The position numbers and the translations under genes are program-made. The notes beneath the pieces were generated by a model. It was not told where the DNA came from, searched no databases, and saw nothing but the letters and a program-made list of their open reading frames with translations. 64,000 nt of DNA from Novosphingobium sp. SCN 66-18 (GTDB lineage Bacteria > Pseudomonadota > Alphaproteobacteria > Sphingomonadales > Sphingomonadaceae), in contig MEGD01000008.1 of NCBI GenBank assembly GCA_001725355.1, positions 124,001 through 188,000 of the forward strand. Reading direction: 5' to 3'. This document shows, piece after piece, positions 7,726 through 14,752 of this stretch (positions are counted from its first letter, which is position 1; each line of letters begins with the position of its first letter).

Positions 7726-8907
7726 TCAGGCCGCGGCTTCGAACCCGTGACCGCCGCCGCGCGCGATGACGATCTGGTTGCGACCGCTTTCCTTGGCGAC
7801 ATAGAGCGCTTCGTCGGCCGCCTTCAGCGCCGCGCTCTTGTCGGCGTAGGAGAACAGGTCCGCCAAGCCGGCCGAGAAGGTCACGCTGCCGAAGGGCAGG
7901 TCGGTAACGCGGTTGACGAGCCGGCGCTGCGCGATTTCCTCGCGCGTCGCATCGAGTTTCCGGAAGGCCTTTTCCACCGTGATGCCGCGGAACAGCACCG
8001 CGAATTCCTCGCCGCCGTGCCGCGCGACGTAGCAGCGCGCATCCGAAATCTTGTCGAGCGATTCCGCGACGAACTTCAGCACGCGATCGCCGGCTGGATG
8101 GCCGTGCACGTCGTTGATCCGCTTGAAGTGGTCGATGTCGCAGAACGCGATAGCCAGCGCCTCGCCAGAGGCCAGCGCTTCGCGATATTCGCGCTCCAGG
8201 AGATGTTCGAACGCGCGGCGATTGGGCAGGCCGGTCAAGTGGTCGTGATTGGCCACCTGGCGCGTTTCGTCCAGTGTCCGCTGCAGTTCGCGCGTGCGCT
8301 GTTCGCTTTCGCACAGCTGCTTTTCGATCTGGTGCGTGCGGTCGATCATCGCTTCGGTCAGCTTCGCCAGGCGCGAGATGACGGCGTTGGTTTCGCTCGC
8401 TTCCTCGAGTTCGTCGAAGTGCTCGCGCAGGGCGCTGTTGTATTCGCTGGTGGCCGACCGCGCGCCCGCCGTGGTCTCGCCCAGCTCGTCGAGGCTCTGC
8501 TCGAGACGGTTCATCAGCGAGGTGAGCACTTCGGTGCTCTTGTCGTTGTCGTGTTCGCGCGCGACTTCTTCCAGCCAGCGCAGGTTCACCAGCTGACCGG
8601 CTTCGGTGCGTTCGAGGATCAATTGCGCCAGGCGGGGGCTCGCGCCCGTGACGCAGTCATAGGCGACGCCCAGCGTGAACGGCAGGACATCGAGATCATG
8701 ATCGATCAGGAAATCGGTGATCTTGCCCAGCATTCGCCGCTTGGCGGGCAGCCAGACTTCCTGCGGGGTCGGATCGCGATAGAAGTGCGCCGCGCCTTCT
8801 TCCGGGTGCGACCCGGTTGAGGAATCATCAGCATGCTCTTCATGGGCAAGGCCAAGCCAGGCCAACCAACGCGCCTTACGGGGGAAGCTGGGGTCATGAT
8901 CGGTCAT
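7726..8907 (-). CDS. Diguanylate cyclase (GGDEF), 393 aa
   Basis: Makes cyclic di-GMP from two GTP. The N-terminal 180 residues have no named domain I recognise. A coiled-coil region (about 180-215, rich in E, L and R) leads into the GGDEF domain. The active site is GGEEF at 298-302, preceded by FCDIDHFKRINDVHGHPAGD, which binds metal and substrate. The usual allosteric inhibition site RxxD five residues before the motif is absent (DARC aligns there), so product inhibition may be weak. No transmembrane segment is visible, so it is probably cytosolic. A PilZ-domain effector lies 14 kb away. The start at ATG 8907 follows from length and the clear N-terminus. Confidence 0.9.
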   Translation of the reverse strand: MTDHDPSFPRKARWLAWLGLAHEEHADDSSTGSHPEEGAAHFYRDPTPQEVWLPAKRRMLGKITDFLIDHDLDVLPFTLGVAYDCVTGASPRLAQLILERTEAGQLVNLRWLEEVAREHDNDKSTEVLTSLMNRLEQSLDELGETTAGARSATSEYNSALREHFDELEEASETNAVISRLAKLTEAMIDRTHQIEKQLCESEQRTRELQRTLDETRQVANHDHLTGLPNRRAFEHLLEREYREALASGEALAIAFCDIDHFKRINDVHGHPAGDRVLKFVAESLDKISDARCYVARHGGEEFAVLFRGITVEKAFRKLDATREEIAQRRLVNRVTDLPFGSVTFSAGLADLFSYADKSAALKAADEALYVAKESGRNQIVIARGGGHGFEAAA

Positions 8908-9003
8908 GCCCCACAGGACGGCGCGATCACGCTATAGTTAATCCCTCCGATGCGGATTTCCCTGATTCCGGAGCCGCATCGGAGAGTTTGTCATTTCGGA
9001 AGG

Positions 9004-9705
9004 TTAGCGGACGCGCGGACCGCCGAAGGGCATGGGCGGCGGCGGACGGCGATGCCCACGCGGAAGCTGCGCCTGATAGGCACGCCCGCAATGCTCGACG
9101 CAATAGGGGAAGCCGGGGTTCACCTTCTCGCCACAGAAATGGAAATCGGGCTCGCCCGGATGGCCCATTGGCCAGCGGCAGATGCGATCATTCAGGTCGA
9201 GCAGGCTGGTCTTTTCCGCCACTTCGGGGCTGGGGCGGGCGGGAACGAGCCGGCGTGGCGGGGCCGGCGGAATCGGCGCCTGCTGATCGCCAGGACCCTG
9301 GCGCAGGAAGCCTCCGGGGCCGACCGACACGATCCGTGGTTGGGGCGCGGCGGGAGCTGCCGGCGCGTCCGGCGTAGCGCCGGCGGGCGCGGCTGGCGCA
9401 GGGCGCGGAGCCGGAGCGGCTGCGGCGACGGGAGCGCTGGGCGGAGCGACGGCAGCGGGGCGCGGCGCCGGCGCGGCGGCACGCGGTTCGGCCGATGCCG
9501 GGCGGACGACCTTGGGCGTCGAAGGAGCCTCGGGCTTCTCATTCGCCTTCACCGGAGACGGCCGTGCCTTCAGCCCCAGGCGATGGGCCTTGCCGATCAC
9601 GGCATTGCGGCTGACGCCACCGAGTTCCTCGGCGATCTGGCTGGCGGTTGCGCCGCCTTCCCACATCTTCGTCAGCTTCTCGATCCGCTCTTCGGTCCAG
9701 CTCAT
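9004..9705 (-). CDS. gcrA: GcrA cell-cycle regulator
   Basis: A 233-aa homologue of GcrA, the sigma-70-associated transcription factor that activates promoters with methylated GANTC sites in alphaproteobacteria. The first 50 residues are the conserved helix-turn-helix part (MSWTEERIEKLTKMWEGG, then GVSRNAVIGKAHRLGL). A long Ala/Pro-rich linker of about 110 residues follows, then a C-terminal Cys cluster (CRWP, HFCGEKV, PYCVEHC) that interacts with RNA polymerase in the known protein. Translation could be extended to 9858, but MSWT is the family start. The linker is long and repetitive, as is common in this order. Confidence 0.95.
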   Translation of the reverse strand: MSWTEERIEKLTKMWEGGATASQIAEELGGVSRNAVIGKAHRLGLKARPSPVKANEKPEAPSTPKVVRPASAEPRAAAPAPRPAAVAPPSAPVAAAAPAPRPAPAAPAGATPDAPAAPAAPQPRIVSVGPGGFLRQGPGDQQAPIPPAPPRRLVPARPSPEVAEKTSLLDLNDRICRWPMGHPGEPDFHFCGEKVNPGFPYCVEHCGRAYQAQLPRGHRRPPPPMPFGGPRVR

Positions 9706-9863
9706 GCCCGTGCCAATCCTTCGTATAAAACCTTGCGCGACCCGCGTTTCCGCCATCGGCGCCAATCGTGTTCCCCAACGCGGGGACGGCCCCCGCGCCA
9801 GCTTCGTCACGCCGTTGCCGCCAGCCCTTGTCAGAGGCAGGCTGGCGCGATACCGCATCTGCC

Positions 9864-10733
9864 ATGGCAGATCAAATCACGTCCCGCGCAGGGGACGACA
9901 ACCGGTATCACGGCAGCTTTCCGCAACCTGGGCAACCGATTTTCCGCGGTTTCAACCGGCTGGGATTGTGGACCCTCTATATGAAGGAGGTGCGGCGGTT
10001 CTTCAAGGTGCAGACCCAGACCATCTGGGCGCCGGCCGTCACCACCTTGTTGTATCTCGCGATCTTCACGCTCGCGCTTGGCGGTGGAGGGCGCGTGGTG
10101 CTGGGCGTGCCGTTCGCCAGCTTCGTGGCGCCGGGCCTGATCGCCATGGGCATGATCAACAATGCCTTCGCCAATTCGAGCTTCAGCTTCCTGGCCGGCA
10201 AGATCCAGGGCACGATCATCGACTATCTGATGCCGCCGGTTTCCGAAGGGGAACTGCTGCTGGCGCTGGTCGGCGCGGCGGTTACGCGCGCCGTCCTGGT
10301 CGGCCTTGCCGTGACGGCGGCGATGATGCTGTGGCCGGGCGTGCATCTGGAAGCGAAACACCCCTGGGCGATCGTGTGGTTCGGGCTGATGGGGGCAACG
10401 CTGCTGGCGCTCATCGGCGTGCTGACCTCGATGTGGGCGGAAAAGTTCGATCACAACGCGGCGGTCACCAATTTCATCATCACGCCGATGTCGATGCTTT
10501 CGGGCACGTTCTACGTGATCGATCGGCTGGCTCCCGCGTTCCAGGCGATCAGCCGGGTCAATCCGATCTTCTATGTGATTTCCGGTTTTCGCTTCGGCTT
10601 TCTCGGGGAAAGCGACATTGGCGACAGCAACCTTGCCGTGCTGCACGGCGCGATCGGCCTGGGCGTGCTGAACGTAGTGCTGACGGGCGTCACGTATGCC
10701 CTGCTGCGGTCAGGCTGGAAGCTGAAAAGCTGA
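9864..10733 (+). CDS. ABC-2 type transporter permease
   Basis: A 289-aa integral membrane protein with about six transmembrane segments, the ABC2_membrane family of drug or polysaccharide exporters. KEVRRFFKVQTQTIWAPAV leads into the first helix, and the hallmark region NPIFYVISGFRFGFLGESD is near the end. The family resembles NodJ/YadH-type permeases. No ATPase gene is adjacent, so its partner must be encoded elsewhere. Start ATG 9864 was chosen over 9768 because the extra N-terminus is low-complexity and lies opposite the gcrA upstream region. Confidence 0.88.
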   Translation: MADQITSRAGDDNRYHGSFPQPGQPIFRGFNRLGLWTLYMKEVRRFFKVQTQTIWAPAVTTLLYLAIFTLALGGGGRVVLGVPFASFVAPGLIAMGMINNAFANSSFSFLAGKIQGTIIDYLMPPVSEGELLLALVGAAVTRAVLVGLAVTAAMMLWPGVHLEAKHPWAIVWFGLMGATLLALIGVLTSMWAEKFDHNAAVTNFIITPMSMLSGTFYVIDRLAPAFQAISRVNPIFYVISGFRFGFLGESDIGDSNLAVLHGAIGLGVLNVVLTGVTYALLRSGWKLKS

Positions 10734-10791
10734 TGCCGGCCGGGGAAAGTGGGCGAGGCGCCGATGCGCCAGCCCGCCCCCGTTGGCCCAC

Positions 10792-11196
10792 TTAGTGGGA
10801 AAGGCTCCGGCGCAGGCGATAGCGACCGTTGCGATAGCCATCGAACATCTGGTCAAGCGAAGGGTGCTCAACCGGTCCGGTGTCGGGATCGGCCATCAGG
10901 TTCTGCTGGCTGACATAGGCCACGTAACTGCTCTCCTCGTTTTCGGCGAGGAGATGGTAAAAAGGCTGGTCGCGCGGCGGGCGCATGTCAGCCGGAATGG
11001 ATTCATACCATTCGTCGCTGTTGGCGAAGACCGGGTCGATATCGAAGATCACGCCACGGAAATCGAACAGCCGGTGCTTCACGACATCACCGATCGCGAA
11101 GCGGGCCGTGGCGACGTGAGGCGCCGAAACATGCCGACCGGCCTGCTGCGAAAAGTAGCGGGCCTGATCCGTGTCCATGGAGGGAATTTGGGGCAT
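10792..11196 (-). CDS. hspQ: Heat shock protein HspQ
   Basis: A small YccV/HspQ-domain protein of about 134 aa. In enterobacteria HspQ is an adaptor that stimulates Lon and influences DnaA turnover. The domain runs from ARFAIGDVVKHRLFDFRGVI through DPVFANSDEWY to FYHLLAENE and SYVAYVSQQNL. An extra N-terminal 30 residues precede the domain. The start is uncertain: ATG 11196 (MPQIPSMDT), ATG 11178, or codons further upstream to 11277; none has a strong ribosome-binding site. The gene is divergent from tRNA-Ser. Confidence 0.88.
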   Translation of the reverse strand: MPQIPSMDTDQARYFSQQAGRHVSAPHVATARFAIGDVVKHRLFDFRGVIFDIDPVFANSDEWYESIPADMRPPRDQPFYHLLAENEESSYVAYVSQQNLMADPDTGPVEHPSLDQMFDGYRNGRYRLRRSLSH

Positions 11197-11263
11197 GGCA
11201 GCAATATAGGGCGCGGCGCAGGGCGAAACAAGCGAGCCCTTGTGCATTGCGTCATCTTTCTGC

Positions 11264-11292
11264 TTGGCAAGCCCCAATCCATGCGCTAACGG
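11264..11292 (+). promoter_or_regulatory. Candidate promoter of tRNA-Ser
   Basis: TTGGCA (11264-11269) and TAACGG (11287-11292) are spaced by 17 bp, about 50 bp upstream of the mature tRNA-Ser 5' end. The -35 is good; the -10 is weak. Confidence 0.35.
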
Positions 11293-11341
11293 CGCGCTTC
11301 CTCGACCGGGCGGCTTCCTAAGCCGTCCCTTGGCGCTTCAT

Positions 11342-11431
<90 letters not shown>

Positions 11432-11470
11432 AGTTTCCGTTTCCGACGGTTCGTATTCCTGATGCTTCGC

Positions 11471-12235
11471 CTAGCTCGCGCCAATGTCACGCGCCACGCG
11501 GCGCAGGGCGGGCAGCAGGCGTGAGCGCAGATCGGCCATGGAAACGCGCGCGGCCTGGGTGCCGATGTTGAGCGCGGCGATGGTGGCGCCCGAACGGTTT
11601 CGCACGGGAACCGCGATCGAGCGCAGCCCCGGCTCCAGTTCCTGGTCGACGATAGCGTATTCTTGCTCCGCGACGTTGCCGAAAATCTCCAGCAGCGTGG
11701 TCGGGTCGGTTTGGGTGCGGCCGGTCAATGGGGCGATGGCGGACGTGCGCAGATAGGCCTCCTGTTCCGCGCGGGGCAGGGCGGCGAGCAGGACGCGGCC
11801 CATCGAGGTGGCATAGAGCGGCAGGCGGCTGCCCACGCGCAGCGAGATCGACATGATGCGGCTCGCTTCGGCACGGGCGACGTAATAGACTTCGCCTTCC
11901 TCCAGCACACCCAGCGAACAGGATTCATGGATGTCGTCGCGCAACCGGTCGAGCAGGGGCTGCGCGCGCTGGGCCAGCGTGTTGGACGATAGATAGGCAT
12001 AGCCCAGAGCCAGTGCCTTGGGGCGGAGCGTGTAGCGGCTTTCGTCGCGCGCGGCATAACCCAGGCTGACCAGCGTGTGCAGGCAGCGTCGGACCGCCGG
12101 GCGGCTTAGCCCGGTCAGGCGACTCGCCTGGGCGATGGTCATCGGTCGCTGTTCGTCCGCGAAGCAGCGCAGCACCGCCAGTCCACGCGCCAGCGACATC
12201 ATGAAATCCGGATCGTTCTCCTGCGGCGTTTCCAC
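11471..12235 (-). CDS. pcaR: IclR-family regulator, PcaR-like
   Basis: A 254-aa transcription factor. The N-terminal winged helix-turn-helix (FMMSLARGLAVLRCFADE, then LSRPAVRRCLHTLVSLGY) is followed by the IclR effector domain (ESCSLGVLEEGEVYYVARAE, RIMSISLRVGSRLPLYATSMGRVLLA, EPGLRSIAVPVR). This is the layout of PcaR/PcaU/PobR, which respond to intermediates of protocatechuate catabolism. The gene is divergent from pcaI, with 119 bp between starts that hold a match to the published PcaR site. It most likely activates pcaIJ in response to beta-ketoadipate. The PcaR assignment rests on context plus family. Confidence 0.88.
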   Translation of the reverse strand: METPQENDPDFMMSLARGLAVLRCFADEQRPMTIAQASRLTGLSRPAVRRCLHTLVSLGYAARDESRYTLRPKALALGYAYLSSNTLAQRAQPLLDRLRDDIHESCSLGVLEEGEVYYVARAEASRIMSISLRVGSRLPLYATSMGRVLLAALPRAEQEAYLRTSAIAPLTGRTQTDPTTLLEIFGNVAEQEYAIVDQELEPGLRSIAVPVRNRSGATIAALNIGTQAARVSMADLRSRLLPALRRVARDIGAS

Positions 12236-12254
12236 GCGACCACTCCCGATTTAT

Positions 12255-12269
12255 AAACGATAATCGTAC
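12255..12269. promoter_or_regulatory. PcaR-type operator
   Basis: AAACGATAATCGTAC contains the core CGATAATCG. As I recall it, the Pseudomonas putida PcaR site is GTTCGATAATCGCAC, which agrees at all nine core bases and in the trailing AC. The site lies between the divergent IclR and pcaI genes, 20 bp from the regulator start. An outer repeat ATAAACG (12253-12259)/CGTTTAT (12277-12283) overlaps it and may be a second half-site pair. Confidence 0.7.
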
Positions 12270-12354
12270 AATATACCGTTTATCGGTTGACTCAAGCCAT
12301 CACTGCACACGAAGTGCGGTCCATGGCGTGCCGGAGCACGCGCGCTTCGGGAGA

Positions 12355-13044
12355 ATGGCGGTGATCGACAAAGCGATGGCTTCGGTGCGCGAGGCGGTAG
12401 CCGATATTGCCGATGGCGCGTCGGTGATGATCGGCGGCTTCGGTACGGCCGGTATGCCGGACGAACTGATCGAGGCGCTGATCGATCGTGGCGTGGGCGA
12501 CCTTACCATCATCAACAACAACGCCGGCAATGGCGAGACCGGGGTGGCCGCGCTGATCAAGGCCGGGCGCGTGCGCAAGATCATCTGCTCGTTCCCGCGC
12601 CAGTCGGATTCGCATCATTTCGACGCGCGTTACCGCGCCGGGGAAATCGAGCTGGAACTGGTGCCGCAAGGCAACCTTGCCGCGCGGATACAGGCGGCCG
12701 GCGCCGGGCTGGGCGCGATCTTCACGCCCACCGGTTTTGGCACGCTCCTGGCCGAAGGCAAGGAAGCGCGGCGGATCGACGGGCGCGACTATGTGCTGGA
12801 ATATCCGATCCACGCCGATTTCGCGCTGATCAAGGCGCACCGGGCCGATCGCTGGGGCAACCTCGTCTATCGCAAAACCGCGCGCAACTTCGGCCCGATC
12901 ATGGCGATGGCGGCGCGCACCGCGATCGTCCAGGTCGACGAGATCGTGCCGCTGGGATCGCTGGACCCGGAAACGGTGGTGACGCCGGGCATCTTCGTCC
13001 AGCGCGTCGTCGCGCTTGGGCCCTCTGCCGCGCGCGCGGCGTGA
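12355..13044 (+). CDS. pcaI: 3-oxoadipate CoA-transferase, subunit A
   Basis: The alpha subunit of the enzyme that moves CoA from succinyl-CoA to 3-oxoadipate, the penultimate step of the beta-ketoadipate pathway for protocatechuate and catechol. It is 229 aa with the class I CoA-transferase features GASVMIGGFGTAGMPDELI, NNNAGNGETGVA and FTPTGFGT. The start is taken as ATG 12355 (MAVIDKAMASV); GTG 12361 and GTG 12328 are alternatives, and GGGAGA sits very close to 12355. The beta subunit follows after 16 bp. The rest of the pathway, including pcaF, is not in this window. Confidence 0.92.
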   Translation: MAVIDKAMASVREAVADIADGASVMIGGFGTAGMPDELIEALIDRGVGDLTIINNNAGNGETGVAALIKAGRVRKIICSFPRQSDSHHFDARYRAGEIELELVPQGNLAARIQAAGAGLGAIFTPTGFGTLLAEGKEARRIDGRDYVLEYPIHADFALIKAHRADRWGNLVYRKTARNFGPIMAMAARTAIVQVDEIVPLGSLDPETVVTPGIFVQRVVALGPSAARAA

Positions 13045-13060
13045 ACGGAAGGAAGCAAGC

Positions 13061-13702
13061 ATGAAGCGTCTCGACCGCGATGCGATGGCCGCACGGGTGG
13101 CCCGCGACATTCCCGAAGGGGCCTACGTCAATCTTGGCATCGGCCTGCCGACCCGCGTGGCCGATTTCCTCCCGGTCGACCGGGAGGTGGTCCTCCAGAG
13201 TGAGAACGGGTTGCTCGGCATGGGGCCGGCGCCAGCCGCCGGCGACGAGGACCCGGAACTGATCAACGCCGGCAAGCAGCCGGTCACCCTGCTGGCGGGC
13301 GGTGCGTTCTTCCACCATGCCGACAGCTTCGCGATGATGCGCGGTGGGCACATCGACATCTGCGTTCTGGGCGCGTTCCAGGTTTCGGTGCACGGTGATC
13401 TGGCCAACTGGCACACCGGCGCGCCGGGGGCGATCCCGGCCGTGGGCGGGGCGATGGACCTTGCCATCGGCGCCAAGCGGACGTTCGTGATGATGGACCT
13501 GCTGACGCGCGAGGGGCAGAGCAAGCTGGTGGAGGCGTGCAGCTATCCGCTGACCGGCCTCGCCTGCGTATCGCGCATCTACACCGACCATGCCGTGTTC
13601 GATGTGGGGCCGGAAGGGGCCTCGGTCGTGGAGATGATCGACGGGCTGACGTTCGATGCCTTGCAGGCGCTGACCGGCGTGCCGTTGCGAATGGCCGTCT
13701 AG
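13061..13702 (+). CDS. pcaJ: 3-oxoadipate CoA-transferase, subunit B
   Basis: A 213-aa beta subunit that pairs with the preceding gene. SENGLLGMG supplies the catalytic glutamate that forms the enzyme-CoA thioester. NLGIGLPTRVADFLP, HIDICVLGAFQVS and the terminal LTGVPLRM are family signatures. Start ATG 13061 has GGAAGGAAG just upstream. The stop codon shares the palindrome CTAG with the stop of the convergent PepSY gene. It is expected to be controlled from the PcaR-like site upstream of pcaI. Confidence 0.95.
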   Translation: MKRLDRDAMAARVARDIPEGAYVNLGIGLPTRVADFLPVDREVVLQSENGLLGMGPAPAAGDEDPELINAGKQPVTLLAGGAFFHHADSFAMMRGGHIDICVLGAFQVSVHGDLANWHTGAPGAIPAVGGAMDLAIGAKRTFVMMDLLTREGQSKLVEACSYPLTGLACVSRIYTDHAVFDVGPEGASVVEMIDGLTFDALQALTGVPLRMAV

Positions 13703-14748
13703 CGCGCTCGTCTCCGGAACCAGAACGTCCACACCGCGAGGCTGCCCAGGAGCGCCAGGCCGAGCCCCACGAGGGTCATGACCAGGCGGTAGGCAAGGCC
13801 GCCGACCTTGGCGGCGTGGAGCGGATACACCTGGTTGAACATCCGTGCGCCGGCGGGCAGGTCCAGCGCATCGCGCGAGCCCAGCATACGGCCCGTCGCG
13901 GCGTCGAACCATACCATCGACCGGCCGTTGGGCAGCCATTCGTCCGCCCGTTTCATGCGGATCGCGATGGGATCGCCCGGTTTGCGGGGCAGGGAAAGGA
14001 TGCGCAGGCGCGCGTCGGGGAACCGGGCTTGCGCCCGTTCGATCATCGCCCGCCAGTCCGGCCGCGCGGCGAGAGGCCCGCTGGCAAGCCTGGGCGGCTT
14101 CAGGGCCGCCTCGATCGCGGAGGGCGGCGAGAAGGGCCAGAGCACCAGTCCGGCGACGGGCCGGAACACCATCATCGTTCCCGTCAGCGTCGCCAGCAGC
14201 AATAATGGCGCGATCACGATGCCCAGATCGCGGTGATGCCACAGGATGGCGGGGCGCGACAGGCGCGAAGGCAGCAGCCGCCAGCGGAACGTCCGGCGTG
14301 TCCGCCACCACAGGATCGTGCCGGAGACGACGAAGAACACGCCGGCCAGCCCCGCGATGCCGATCACGGTTTCCCCGGCGTCCCCGGAGAACAGGTGATG
14401 GTGCAGTTCGAAAAGCCAGAGTTCGGGCCGCTGCCACTGGCTGTCCCAGCGGGTAACGATGCGCCCCGATTGATCGGCATAGGCACCGGCATCGCCGCGA
14501 CCGCGAAACTGTATCAACCCGAACCGTTCGCTGGCGTAGATCAGCGCCTCTCCGCCGCGCGGGGAGGGTAGCAGCCGCCCGGTTGCCAGTGCGATCCGCG
14601 CCGGATCGCTCACCAGCGCGTCACTGGCATGCGGCAGGGCGATCCAGTCCTCCTTGTGGACCAGGATCGCGCCCGACAGGCCCAGCACGACCAGCACCAG
14701 GCCGAGCAGGCCACCGGTCCAGCGGTGGAGCAGATCGAGCCACTTCAT
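13699..14748 (-). CDS. PepSY-associated transmembrane protein
   Basis: A 349-aa inner-membrane protein of the PepSY_TM family, often encoded beside TonB receptors for iron. It has four likely membrane helices: near residues 12-35 (WTGGLLGLVLVVLGLSGA), about 135-155 (GIAGLAGVFFVVSGTIL), about 185-210 and at the C-terminus (LVMTLVGLGLALLGSLAVW). LHRWTGG, LFELHHHLFSGDAGE and LWHHRDLG hold conserved His residues. It starts four bases after the stop of the upstream receptor gene, so the two form one operon. Members are proposed ferric-siderophore reductases, which is not proven here. Confidence 0.9.
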   Translation of the reverse strand: MKWLDLLHRWTGGLLGLVLVVLGLSGAILVHKEDWIALPHASDALVSDPARIALATGRLLPSPRGGEALIYASERFGLIQFRGRGDAGAYADQSGRIVTRWDSQWQRPELWLFELHHHLFSGDAGETVIGIAGLAGVFFVVSGTILWWRTRRTFRWRLLPSRLSRPAILWHHRDLGIVIAPLLLLATLTGTMMVFRPVAGLVLWPFSPPSAIEAALKPPRLASGPLAARPDWRAMIERAQARFPDARLRILSLPRKPGDPIAIRMKRADEWLPNGRSMVWFDAATGRMLGSRDALDLPAGARMFNQVYPLHAAKVGGLAYRLVMTLVGLGLALLGSLAVWTFWFRRRAR

Positions 14749-14752
14749 CGGG

